The notes under the pieces were generated by a model that was not told the DNA's origin, searched no databases, and saw only the letters and a list, made by a program, of their open reading frames with translations. Source: Oscillospiraceae bacterium (GTDB lineage Bacteria > Bacillota > Clostridia > Oscillospirales > Acutalibacteraceae). Taken from it: a stretch of 51,235 nt of DNA. Below, piece after piece: positions 37,710-45,229 of the stretch (within the stretch, counting starts at the first letter, position 1; every line of letters starts with the position of its first letter). The stretch lies in assembly GCA_031290105.1 (NCBI GenBank), contig JAITOD010000035.1, forward strand, positions 1 through 51,235, given 5' to 3'. The position numbers and the translations under genes are program-made.

Positions 37710-38104
37710 CACACCGCCGATTCATCAATCGGCAGCGCGGCAATGCGTCTGCCTTCGCCCAAATTAAGCTTCCGCGAGCCCAAAATCTGCCCTATTTCCT
37801 CTAAATCCGCGCCCGAATAATCCGCGCCAGGCAACGGTTTATCATAAACACGCAGCGCAAAATTGCGCACCCAGCGCAGCACGGTTGACGGCGCAACGTC
37901 CAGCATGTGCGCGATTGCGTTCATCGAAAGCCCGGCCGCGTAAAGGTAGAGCGCGAAGGCACGTTTGGCGGCGTTCCTGTCGGTCAGCTGCGTGAATTGC
38001 CGCCCGCAATTCTTGCACTTGTAGCGCTGCGCACCCTTCACAAACCCGGCCTTGACACAGCGCTTGCCGCCGCATTTTCCGCACTGTATTTCCGCATCAA
38101 ACAT
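37709..38104 (-). CDS. Zinc-ribbon/helix-turn-helix protein, IS1 InsA-like
   Basis: A 131-residue protein. Two CxxC pairs (CGKC and CKNCGRQF) form a zinc ribbon like that of IS1 InsA and related transposase N-terminal parts; a helix-turn-helix follows (AAGLSMNAIAHMLDVAPSTVLRWVR, in parts). The C-terminal 45 residues do not look like a DDE catalytic domain, and no inverted-repeat ends were found, so I read it as a stand-alone DNA-binding protein derived from a transposase. The ATG at 38104 overlaps the end of the cell-wall protein gene by 8 bp, so it is coupled to it. It may regulate the surface operon; that is inference. Confidence 0.7.
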   Translation of the reverse strand: MFDAEIQCGKCGGKRCVKAGFVKGAQRYKCKNCGRQFTQLTDRNAAKRAFALYLYAAGLSMNAIAHMLDVAPSTVLRWVRNFALRVYDKPLPGADYSGADLEEIGQILGSRKLNLGEGRRIAALPIDESAV

Positions 38105-40082
38105 TGCCGTGTTCACCCCCTTTTCGCCGCTTTCTTCGGTCCGCAAACATGATGATTTGCAACGCGGCGCCGCTGACGACCATCAAACTTGCCCACAACC
38201 ACACGTTGTTTTCATCGCCCGTGTTGGGCGCAGCACCCGGTTTGCCGGGGCTTGGCGGCGGTTCATCGGGGTTGTATGTGTTGATTATGTTGTAGCCGTC
38301 CACTCTCTTGGCGTAACATGCTACGTCCGCTTCGTCCACGGCATACGTGATTTCTCTGCCGTCATTGTCATATTTTGGCAGCTCGAATGACCACCTCCAG
38401 CCATCGTCAGCGGTGACTGATTTTTTCGCCGCAACATACCGCCCGTTTATCACGTAAACCGTGATTTTGCCGGGGTGTTCAGCTTCCGGATTGCTGCCGT
38501 GCAGCCAGGTCTTTTTGCCGCTTATGACGACTGTTTCGATGCCGCCGTTCGTCGGTGAGGTCGGTTCTGTCGGAGAAGTAGGTTCTGTGGGTAAGGTCGG
38601 TTCTGTCGGGCCGGTAGGCGCTGTGGGAGAAGTAGGTTTTGTGGGAGAAGTTGGTTTTGTTGGGGTGGTCGGCTCTGTTGGCTCGCCCACATAAGTGTTG
38701 GTTTTTGTGACGATTATAGGCGCAGCTGTGGCGGTGCCCTGCCCATTGGAAATGGCGGTCTGAAGATAGCCATCGCCGCTGTAGCCGTCCTCCAGCACCT
38801 CATAAACCGCACCAACCGGCAGCGGAATCGGCTCGCAGGTCTGACCGGCTCGCAGGGTCAGCTCCATTGGCTCGCCGTTGATGAGAACTGTAAAGTGAAA
38901 GAACTTGTCAAGGTCGCGCACTGGCGGCGTACCCTCCACAATTTTGGTGATGATTAGCTCGGTTTCTTCGGGCTCGCGGATGATATTTTTGTAGTTGATA
39001 AACGTCACATTTGCTTCATGCTCCCCGACGATTGTGCCGTTGACGGTGTAAATCGCGGCGGAGTAACCCTCGGCGGGAACCTCGGAAACGGTGTAACTTG
39101 TGCCTTTGGGCAAGCCGTCAAAAGTAAGATTTTCGCCCGGTTTGAGCAGGAAAACCTGCGGATATTCAGGCATGTCGCCGCCTGTAAAAGTCACTGTGAA
39201 CTCGAACTCTGTCTCCGGGTCAACGTCCTCACCAACGGCGGTTTTGCTTACGGTCAGCGAACCCGACCCATCGCCGATATCAAGCACATTGACGAACGGC
39301 AGCGTGATAACAGCGTTGGCGGCGGGGATTTCACCCGTGTATCGCCCAACGGTTGCAGTGTAGCCGCTTTCGCCCTCAACGATGCGGTATTCGGTGCCCT
39401 TGGGCAACTCTGCGAACACTTTTTGCTCGCCGTGCTTGAGCGTAAACTCCTCGCTCACGCCGCCGATGATGGCTGTAAAGTAAAATTCCTTGTCAGTGTC
39501 CGCGTCATCGCCCTCAACGCTTTTTGTGACAATAAGTTGCCCGCTTTCGGGCTCAATATTGTGATATATGTTTACAAACGCGGCGATTATTCCGTCACTC
39601 GGAAGATTGCCGCTGTGATTATTGCTGACTGCAGTGTAGTTAGCCGCCGGGGTCTCGTTGATGATATAATACGTGCCGGCGGGCAGACCGGAAAGCACTG
39701 CGCGCTGAGCGTGCTTCAGCTCGATTGTAACCCGTGAATCGACGAGCGGCAACGTGCGTTTTTCGCCGCCGATGGTGATATCTACCGCGTCACGCACAAG
39801 GTCGGGGAATGTGACGGTGAACGTGAATTCCTGCTCAAACTGCTCGGCGGAGAGCTCGCTGCCGTCGTCGTTCAGCACGGTTTTGCTGATTGTGAGCCGT
39901 GCGTTTCCGCGCTCCGACAGCGGCGCATATTTGCCCATGACAGCGTTGGTTTTGTGCTGCGAAAAATCCCGCCACGCAAGGGTTCCCGTCATGCCGGCGG
40001 ACAGCGCAAACGCAAGCGCCAATAACAGGCTCAGCGCTTTGTATATGGCGGGCAGATGAGGCAGACGGCGCGTTATCGGCAT
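38097..40082 (-). CDS. Cell-wall-anchored repeat protein with Cna-B domain and sortase-type C-terminus
   Basis: A surface protein of 661 residues. The N-terminal hydrophobic segment ends in GTLAWRDFSQHKTNA, nearly the same as in the next upstream protein, which marks a SipW-type export signal. Four modules of about 100 residues (LTISKTV, LIVTKSVEGDD, LTVSKTAVGED, LIITKIVEG) resemble DUF5979/SpaA-like beta-sandwich repeats. A Pro-Thr spacer of xPT triplets follows, then a Cna-B domain (ISGKKTWLHG to GYNIINTYNP). The C-terminus has APNTG, a hydrophobic helix and RRKRRKGG, a sortase sorting signal with Ala in place of Leu. The ATG at 40082 follows AAAAGGAG. Probably a fimbrial or adhesive protein. 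Confidence 0.85.
   Translation of the reverse strand: MPITRRLPHLPAIYKALSLLLALAFALSAGMTGTLAWRDFSQHKTNAVMGKYAPLSERGNARLTISKTVLNDDGSELSAEQFEQEFTFTVTFPDLVRDAVDITIGGEKRTLPLVDSRVTIELKHAQRAVLSGLPAGTYYIINETPAANYTAVSNNHSGNLPSDGIIAAFVNIYHNIEPESGQLIVTKSVEGDDADTDKEFYFTAIIGGVSEEFTLKHGEQKVFAELPKGTEYRIVEGESGYTATVGRYTGEIPAANAVITLPFVNVLDIGDGSGSLTVSKTAVGEDVDPETEFEFTVTFTGGDMPEYPQVFLLKPGENLTFDGLPKGTSYTVSEVPAEGYSAAIYTVNGTIVGEHEANVTFINYKNIIREPEETELIITKIVEGTPPVRDLDKFFHFTVLINGEPMELTLRAGQTCEPIPLPVGAVYEVLEDGYSGDGYLQTAISNGQGTATAAPIIVTKTNTYVGEPTEPTTPTKPTSPTKPTSPTAPTGPTEPTLPTEPTSPTEPTSPTNGGIETVVISGKKTWLHGSNPEAEHPGKITVYVINGRYVAAKKSVTADDGWRWSFELPKYDNDGREITYAVDEADVACYAKRVDGYNIINTYNPDEPPPSPGKPGAAPNTGDENNVWLWASLMVVSGAALQIIMFADRRKRRKGGEHGNV
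38545..38695 (-). repeat. Pro-Thr triplet spacer repeats
   Basis: About fifteen xPT triplets (EPT, SPT, KPT) encoded by imperfect 9- and 12-base repeats. It acts as an extended stalk between the repeat modules and the Cna-B domain and is likely to vary in length. Confidence 0.8.
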
Positions 40083-40112
40083 GATTTTATTTCTCCTTTT
40101 GGGGGTGAATTA

Positions 40113-40141
40113 TTGCATTGTATTGACAGGCCGCGTATAAT
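40113..40141 (+). promoter_or_regulatory. Plus-strand promoter for a candidate small RNA
   Basis: TTGCAT (40113-40118), 17-bp spacer, TATAAT (40136-40141). It points against the flanking minus-strand genes and no plus-strand ORF follows. Confidence 0.5.
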
Positions 40142-40147
40142 GCAGCA

Positions 40148-40226
40148 GAATAAGTACTGAGAAGCTGAGCAAAGAGAGCGGCTTAGTCCCCCGCGCCCCG
40201 CAGGTTTTGCCCTGCGGGGCGTTTTG
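40148..40226 (+). ncRNA. Candidate antisense small RNA between two surface-protein genes
   Basis: The promoter just upstream is followed after about 50 bases by a strong plus-strand terminator, which defines a transcript of about 78 bases. It would fold into a first hairpin around AAGC...GCTT (about 40163-40184) and the GC-rich terminator hairpin. It would be complementary to any mRNA that joins the two minus-strand surface genes. No family is recognised. Confidence 0.4.
40194..40225 (+). terminator. Strong GC-rich hairpin with T-tail
   Basis: A perfect 11-bp stem CGCCCCGCAGG (40194-40204) with CCTGCGGGGCG (40211-40221), 6-base loop, then TTTT on the plus strand only. On the minus strand, 32 bp after the stop of the 704-residue protein gene, no T-run follows, so there it may act as a 3'-stabilising stem. 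Confidence 0.65.
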
Positions 40227-40252
40227 CGTTGGGGAATGGCGGGTGTGCGGTG

Positions 40253-42367
40253 TTAGTTAAAGGCAGCGTCGCTGACCCACATTGCGGGGCGTGCCAAAAC
40301 TAAAGTAGAGGTGGCGTAGGTGTAACCGATAGACGCATCGAAGGAGAGTACTGTTCCGTTGTTATTCGATGGTATATAGCGGGGCGAACGAAGCCACGAT
40401 GGGGCAGTCGTTCCGTCCGTCAGGTTTTTCCAGTTGGTAAATGCCTGCAAATCAGCGCCGCCGATTTGGTTGCCTGCCGCGTTGTATTCATACTGGCTTA
40501 AGTTTCCATTCCAAAAGCCCCAGCTGCAATACTCTGCTGCTTCATCAACAGAAAGCGGGAATATCGTCCCCGCCGCGCCTGCCGTCGGAACGGTTGCGTT
40601 TGGCGTGCTGAATCCGTCAAGTGTGTGTGCGTAGCTGGTGCCGAGTTTCGTCAGCGCATCGTGTCCGGCGGCTTTCGTCACCAGCGGACTGGTGGTGTTG
40701 CTGCCGGTAAACGCAGCGTACCATGTGTCAAGTTTTGTTTTCAGCGATGTGTAGTTGTAATCGTTGCCGTTGCCGCCGGCATCATATTTCTCGATACCCA
40801 GTGACGTTCTGCGAATGATGAGGTAGTAATCATTGCCGCTCACGGTCTTGCGGGCAATCGCCATCCACTCCGACGTGTCGCCCGTTTTGGCCGTAGTTAG
40901 GATGTAATCGGCAGAGTTCACAATCGTTGCGTTTGTGCCGTCGTGTTTGAGGTCTTTGTGCCAATCTTTCAAAGAAAACACAATGCCTATGCTTGTGTAT
41001 TTGCTCGGGTCGTCCTTTGACTTGGCGATAACCTCAAAGCTGACAGCTGCCGCGGGCATACCGCTCAGGATTCCTGTGCTGTAATCAAAGCTCAAGCCTG
41101 CAGGCAAGGCGGTACTGATGGTATATGTCACGGCCGCCTGACCTGTGGCTTTGGTTCTCTCTGTGTTCAAGCTGCCGTATGTCAGCCGCGTACCTGTTAC
41201 TGTAGGCTCAAAGTACATAGTCAAGCTGCTGCCGCCAATCTCAATTTGAAGCGGATAAGAAGAGAAATCAACCGCAGCACCGGTTGAGTTCCATCCCAGA
41301 GCAACGCTGCTTACCGTTGTTTTCGGCGAATTATCTTTCCATGAATCCGTAATTCTTCCCGGAGCGTCGGGCCATGCGGACGTTTTGCCGAACAGCTCGT
41401 CCAGTGACACTGTTTCCATTTCGGTGTGGATTGCGTAATAGAAATCTCCGTTGGGCTGTTCAATCAGCTCAATAGCTTCCATAAAATTGGCGGTTTTCTG
41501 CTCCGGTAAAAGCAGCTCTCCCCAATAAATCCATGGGTTGGCATTACCCGCAGTGTCGTCAATAATCCACTTGGCGGCGGGCTTGCCGTCCCAATCGGAC
41601 AGCATAACTATCTCTGTTCCCAAAAGCCACTTGATGTAATCATTCGCTCCGGGCTGCGCCGTCACGTCCTGTGTGAGGTCAGTGCCATCCCACAGGTGGA
41701 TTGGGTACGCACACTCGCCGTTTGGCTTAATGTCGTGCATACCGCTGATGCTCTTGTTGGCGTCATTGCGGGCGTTTTCCATTGCGGAAGTGCCGACAAG
41801 GAACTGCTTTGCGCCAAGCTCATACTTGGTTACAATGTGTTTGCCATACTGACCGTTGTGGTCGTCCTCCTGCGTGGGGATGAACCAGCCGGTCACGCCG
41901 GAAACTGCGTCCGTCAGCTCGTTGTATCCGCCGTTCACCTTGCTGTACGGCGCGCCGGGATACGCTGCCTGGGCGGCCGCTTTGGTGCTGAAGCAGATGT
42001 ACGCACCATCTGTGTTGATCATATAGCGGTCTGTTGTGTATTCAATAATCATCGGGGTGAAGTCCATGTACTCCTTGAGTTGGATGCGAACATAGGTTTC
42101 CTCAAAGCCCTTGCTTGCAATGCCCGTGTTCTTGACTGAAATCTCCTTGGTGATTTCTCCGTCGAAGGTCTTCCAGTCTTTCTTCTCATCAAAGTTTTCC
42201 ACAAGCACTGTTTCGTACCTGGGAGCTTTGTTTGAGGCTTCGTTCGTCTTGTGCTGTGAGAAATCCCGCCAAGCGAGGGTGGAGCCCAAGGCCGTCGCCA
42301 GCACGAGGATGACGGCTGCCACGGCTGCGACTTTTTTCTTCAAGCCGCGTTTGGTCAATGTTGCCAT
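40253..42367 (-). CDS. SipW-cognate exported surface protein, multi-domain
   Basis: An exported protein of 704 residues. A Lys-rich N-terminus and hydrophobic helix are followed by STLAWRDFSQHKTNEA, shared with the cell-wall protein downstream, typical of substrates of SipW-like signal peptidases. The first 330 residues resemble no family I can name but contain camelysin-like features (ISVKNTG, TYVRIQLKEYMDF). A putative Ig domain follows (LPAGLSFDYSTGILSGMP, about 420-450). The last 240 residues (AIARKTVSGNDYYLIIRR, CSWGFWNG, APSWLRSPRYIPS) resemble DUF6273-type, C-type-lectin-like modules. No sortase motif. The ATG at 42367 follows AAAGGAG. Likely a matrix or adhesin protein. Confidence 0.75.
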   Translation of the reverse strand: MATLTKRGLKKKVAAVAAVILVLATALGSTLAWRDFSQHKTNEASNKAPRYETVLVENFDEKKDWKTFDGEITKEISVKNTGIASKGFEETYVRIQLKEYMDFTPMIIEYTTDRYMINTDGAYICFSTKAAAQAAYPGAPYSKVNGGYNELTDAVSGVTGWFIPTQEDDHNGQYGKHIVTKYELGAKQFLVGTSAMENARNDANKSISGMHDIKPNGECAYPIHLWDGTDLTQDVTAQPGANDYIKWLLGTEIVMLSDWDGKPAAKWIIDDTAGNANPWIYWGELLLPEQKTANFMEAIELIEQPNGDFYYAIHTEMETVSLDELFGKTSAWPDAPGRITDSWKDNSPKTTVSSVALGWNSTGAAVDFSSYPLQIEIGGSSLTMYFEPTVTGTRLTYGSLNTERTKATGQAAVTYTISTALPAGLSFDYSTGILSGMPAAAVSFEVIAKSKDDPSKYTSIGIVFSLKDWHKDLKHDGTNATIVNSADYILTTAKTGDTSEWMAIARKTVSGNDYYLIIRRTSLGIEKYDAGGNGNDYNYTSLKTKLDTWYAAFTGSNTTSPLVTKAAGHDALTKLGTSYAHTLDGFSTPNATVPTAGAAGTIFPLSVDEAAEYCSWGFWNGNLSQYEYNAAGNQIGGADLQAFTNWKNLTDGTTAPSWLRSPRYIPSNNNGTVLSFDASIGYTYATSTLVLARPAMWVSDAAFN

Positions 42368-42390
42368 GTGTTTTCTCCTTTGTTTTTCTT

Positions 42391-42418
42391 CCGGTCGGCA
42401 GTGATTTTTGCCGGCCGG
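42391..42418 (-). other. Strong hairpin in the 220-bp gap between sipW-like and substrate gene
   Basis: A 10-bp stem with one G-U pair, 42391-42400 with 42409-42418, 8-base loop, 24 bp upstream of the substrate gene start. No T-run follows in either direction. It could protect a processed substrate mRNA, so that the substrate is made in excess over the peptidase. Confidence 0.5.
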
Positions 42419-42587
42419 GCTGCTATGTTTCGGAAGCGGCCCTTCACGGCGGTCGATTCCGAATTGCGGTATCTTGCATGCCGCTTGCTCCTTTCTTTAA
42501 CTTGGGTGTGCGCTTACGGTTGCTTTTAACGTACTTTTCAGTCATGCGTAAGGCTGAGCGCAAGCAGTGCGGGTTTCAGCTTCTCGT

Positions 42588-43373
42588 TCATGCTTTTTCA
42601 TGCTTCCTGCGCGTCATTTTTACTTGCTGTTCATTTTCGGGCTGCTCCTTTGCAAAGACGATTTTCATCATAACCGCGGCGCCGATTAACCCACCCGGCA
42701 GCAGCAATATCATCAGCCAATGACCGCCCAGCCAATCAATCGTGCCGCCCAGACCTCTCGTGTGATAAACAACCTTGCCCAAAATGTTTTCCGCTGCAAC
42801 AATCTCTGCGTCCGGTTCGGGATTTTCCACACCCTGAGTCTGAAAGCCCCGTGTCCCGCTGTCCTCGTAGTCCTCATAAATTGCGGCGATGCGGTGCGTC
42901 CAAATGGCGTCTTTATCGTGCAAAAATGTGATGTCGTCGCCCACCTGCAGTGTGTTCGGCTCAACGCGCTTCACCAAAACCATTGAGCCCTGCGGGATTT
43001 CGCTTTGCATACTGCCGCTCAGCACGTTCATAATAGAATAGTTAAACACACCGCGTGAGCCGTTGCCGCCGGCGCTGTAGATTAGTCCCGCAAGCAGCAC
43101 GCTCGCCAGCGCCAGCCAGAAAATAATGTCGCCGGCGCATCGCAGCATTTTTTTACCCTTTGCGCCCTTTGCCGCCGCTATTTCCGAGGTGTTGGGCTGC
43201 GGCGCGCTCAAATCCTCAAGCATTGCACCCAAATCCGGCCGCGCGGGCTTCTCCCGCGGTTCGCAATCCGAACAGAATTCGCTGTCAATTTCTTCCAGAG
43301 TCTTAGGCCTTGTGTTCGTCAGTTCAAAGCAAAGCTCCTCCAAGCTCTTCGGTCTTGTGTTCATAAGCGTCAT
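42588..43373 (-). CDS. sipW: SipW-like (ER-type) signal peptidase I
   Basis: Membrane signal peptidase of 261 residues. After an unusual 75-residue cytoplasmic N-terminus comes a membrane helix (about 82-102), then the catalytic Ser121 in VLSGSMQSEI and His160 in WTHRIAAI; the general-base Lys of standard bacterial enzymes is replaced by His, as in SipW and eukaryotic-type enzymes. A second membrane helix lies near 225-245. The N-terminus has two tandem copies of NTRPKxLEEL/I. SipW of Bacillus processes TasA and TapA of the biofilm matrix; the two downstream genes carry matching signals. The ATG at 43373 has GGGAGG upstream; the ORF extends further but without a site. Gene symbol by homology of type. 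Confidence 0.85.
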   Translation of the reverse strand: MTLMNTRPKSLEELCFELTNTRPKTLEEIDSEFCSDCEPREKPARPDLGAMLEDLSAPQPNTSEIAAAKGAKGKKMLRCAGDIIFWLALASVLLAGLIYSAGGNGSRGVFNYSIMNVLSGSMQSEIPQGSMVLVKRVEPNTLQVGDDITFLHDKDAIWTHRIAAIYEDYEDSGTRGFQTQGVENPEPDAEIVAAENILGKVVYHTRGLGGTIDWLGGHWLMILLLPGGLIGAAVMMKIVFAKEQPENEQQVKMTRRKHEKA

Positions 43374-43480
43374 TTCTGCCTCCCGCCGCGTTTGCAAGGT
43401 CTATGTGGAAATATGCGGAATCCTCTCGGTCTTCGTGCCGTCCGAACCCTTATCCTGAATTTGTGGGTATGTCGCCTTTT

Positions 43481-43503
43481 TCGCAAAAGGGGACTTATTG
43501 CGA
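43481..43503 (+). repeat. Left inverted repeat of the switch (IR-L)
   Basis: A 23-bp copy beginning TCGCAAAAGGGG and ending TTATTGCGA, perfectly repeated in inverse orientation at 45230-45252. Each copy has CGCAA/TTGCG arms around an asymmetric core, the layout of a tyrosine-recombinase crossover site. Confidence 0.85.
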
Positions 43504-43617
43504 TTCGCATTCTAAAAACCTTGTCACACAGGGCTTTCTTCAGCGGATTGACGGCGCATTTTGACGGCGCGGCGAGCCGTCCGAGGCGTAAAACGGACTG
43601 CATGAACCGCAAACGGC

Positions 43618-43635
43618 AAAAAAGCCGCTCACGGC
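43618..43635 (-). terminator. Second terminator after the recombinase gene
   Basis: Minus-strand GCCG-TGAG-CGGC (43635-43624) followed by six T. It is short but lies in series with the stronger one at 43674-43698. Confidence 0.45.
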
Positions 43636-43673
43636 AGCTGAATATACGCGTATTTTCGATTTTACGGCACAGC

Positions 43674-43698
43674 AAAAAGACCGCCCGCCGGGACAGTC
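43674..43698 (-). terminator. Intrinsic terminator of the recombinase gene
   Basis: Minus-strand 8-bp stem with two G-U pairs, GACTGTCC (43698-43691) with GGGCGGTC (43686-43679), loop CGGC, then TTTTT. It should stop recombinase transcription before the sipW-like gene. Confidence 0.7.
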
Positions 43699-43713
43699 AT
43701 TTGGCGGCTCGGA

Positions 43714-44829
43714 CTACGCCGCTCTCAGCATACAGTGCGTGTTGAGCACTTGCACCGCCTGCTGCTTGTGCTCCATGAGCGAATCGGTATAGACATCCAG
43801 CGTCATTTTGGGCGACGTGTGCCCCAAAAGCTGGCTGAGCGTCGTCACGTCAATTTGTTTTTCAAGGCAGCGCGTGGCATATGTGTGGCGAAGCGCATGA
43901 AAATTAATTCGCTTAATCCCTGATTTCTGCAGCAATATACAAAAACGGTACTGCACAGTGCGCGGGTCAGATACCTGCCCATGCCGACCAAGGACATATT
44001 CGCCTGCAGAGTTTTCCATAAGCCCGCGCAGATAGTGCAACAGCAGGCTCGGAATCGGTACAGCACGCTCCGACGACTGCGTTTTCGGCGATCCGATAAC
44101 GAGAGCCGTTTTTCGTCCGCCATGCCCGCCGCCGGCTTTTTCTATTTCTATCCGCTGGACGGTTTGCCGCACATGGATAATCCCCTCGTCCAAATCAACG
44201 TCACGCCAGCGCAGCGCGCAAAGCTCGCCCAGACGCATCCCCGTATACAGTGCCAGCATTACCGCCGCGCTGTCCGAGCCGCTATATAAAGCAGTCCGCT
44301 CCAGCTTTGCTTGCTCGGTTTTTGTCAGAACAGGAACTTTATTCCTGTTTGCTTTCGGCAGCTCCACCCTGAAATCCTCGCCCGGCACGGCATCCTTCAA
44401 AATCGACTGCAGCAGCCGGACAATACCGCCAATCGTCCGTCCGCTCAGACCTTTTTCACGCAAAAGCTCCACAAAGGCACTCACGTTTTTACACGAGATT
44501 TTGTCCGCACGCAGCTCTCCCAACGCGGGCAGAATATGCACACGGATATTGCGGTGATAGACCGCGTGGGTCGATGGCTTTACCTGCTGCTCCAGTCGCG
44601 CCAGCCACAGCGGAAGGAATTCCCGCAGCAAGCCCCCGAACGCTTTACCGTTCTGCGCCGCACCGACGCATTTCTGCTTCACAAGCTTCAGCTTTTCACC
44701 GGTTTCCTCATGGCTTTTTCCATAAATGTAGCCATATTTTACCTTTCCGTTCGGCATTCTGCCCTTCACATACCTTCCTTCGTGACGTCCGTCCTTACGA
44801 CGGTATATGTTTTCGCCTAGTCTGGACAT
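43714..44829 (-). CDS. Tyrosine-type site-specific recombinase
   Basis: A phage-integrase-type recombinase of 371 residues, full length. An arm-binding-like N-terminus (YRRKDGRHEGRYVKGR) precedes the core-binding SAM-like domain (about 65-150) and the catalytic domain with Arg199 (TGMRLGELCALRW), Lys249 (PKTQSSERAVPIP), His311 and Arg314 (HALRHTYATR), His337 (LGHTSP) and the nucleophile Tyr347 (DVYTDS). All catalytic residues are present. The ATG at 44829 follows AAGGAG with 5-bp spacing. It lies inside its probable target repeats, like hin in Salmonella, though Hin is a serine recombinase. Alternative: the integrase of a lost mobile element. Confidence 0.92.
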   Translation of the reverse strand: MSRLGENIYRRKDGRHEGRYVKGRMPNGKVKYGYIYGKSHEETGEKLKLVKQKCVGAAQNGKAFGGLLREFLPLWLARLEQQVKPSTHAVYHRNIRVHILPALGELRADKISCKNVSAFVELLREKGLSGRTIGGIVRLLQSILKDAVPGEDFRVELPKANRNKVPVLTKTEQAKLERTALYSGSDSAAVMLALYTGMRLGELCALRWRDVDLDEGIIHVRQTVQRIEIEKAGGGHGGRKTALVIGSPKTQSSERAVPIPSLLLHYLRGLMENSAGEYVLGRHGQVSDPRTVQYRFCILLQKSGIKRINFHALRHTYATRCLEKQIDVTTLSQLLGHTSPKMTLDVYTDSLMEHKQQAVQVLNTHCMLRAA

Positions 44830-45157
44830 AAAAGCTCCTTATGAAATTTCTTTTGTCACTTCAGCATGACAACAGAATGATAACAGAAAATAAACAAAAG
44901 ATAAACTAACGATAAATGAAGCGCAAGGCGGCGAACTCGCGAAAAACTCAAGCAAATTTTTAAACCGTCAAAATGACGGCGGAAAACTCATTTTTTTTGA
45001 GAGGAAGCACAATTAATGGCTCAATGGGCCTCGAGCGATTTTTCGGCGGCAAATACGTCTGGCATTTATGACCGCTTTAGACGCTGTCAAGGAAGTAACA
45101 AAGAAATAACTTTCAAAACAATAAACATTTATATTCGTAAAATAATTATAAATTCGC
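44830..45157. other. AT-rich non-coding stretch upstream of the recombinase gene
   Basis: No ORF is supported. It holds GATAA-type motifs at about 44877-44915 (GATAAC, GATAAA, GATAAA), a perfect hairpin CCGTCA-AAA-TGACGG (44965-44979) followed at some distance by T8 on the plus strand, and an inverted CTCA/TGAG pair around it. The motifs could be recombinase arm sites or the recombinase promoter; none is convincing alone. Confidence 0.35.
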
Positions 45158-45186
45158 TTGACTTACGGCGCCTTACCTGATAGAAT
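45158..45186 (+). promoter_or_regulatory. Outward-facing promoter inside the invertible segment
   Basis: TTGACT (45158-45163), exactly 17 bp, TAGAAT (45181-45186). It points right, toward the right inverted repeat 44 bp away. In the given orientation it faces no gene on its strand for about 690 bp; after inversion it would face the sipW-like gene with a leader of about 180 bases. Confidence 0.7.
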
Positions 45187-45229
45187 GAGCGGCGTAGGCG
45201 AATTGGGGCGCGGCTTGCAGCGTCACTTT

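Noticed and set aside
37709..38104. Complete IS1-family insertion sequence
   Set aside because: No catalytic DDE ORF, no terminal inverted repeats and no target duplication; the gene overlaps its neighbours like an operon member.
38461..38694. Plus-strand ORF rich in valine and glycine repeats
   Set aside because: It is the reverse complement of the Pro-Thr spacer of the cell-wall protein.
42444..42545. Possible 33-codon leader peptide between sipW-like and substrate genes
   Set aside because: No ribosome-binding site for the first ATG, and the inner 11-codon frame that has one is too short to support without conservation.
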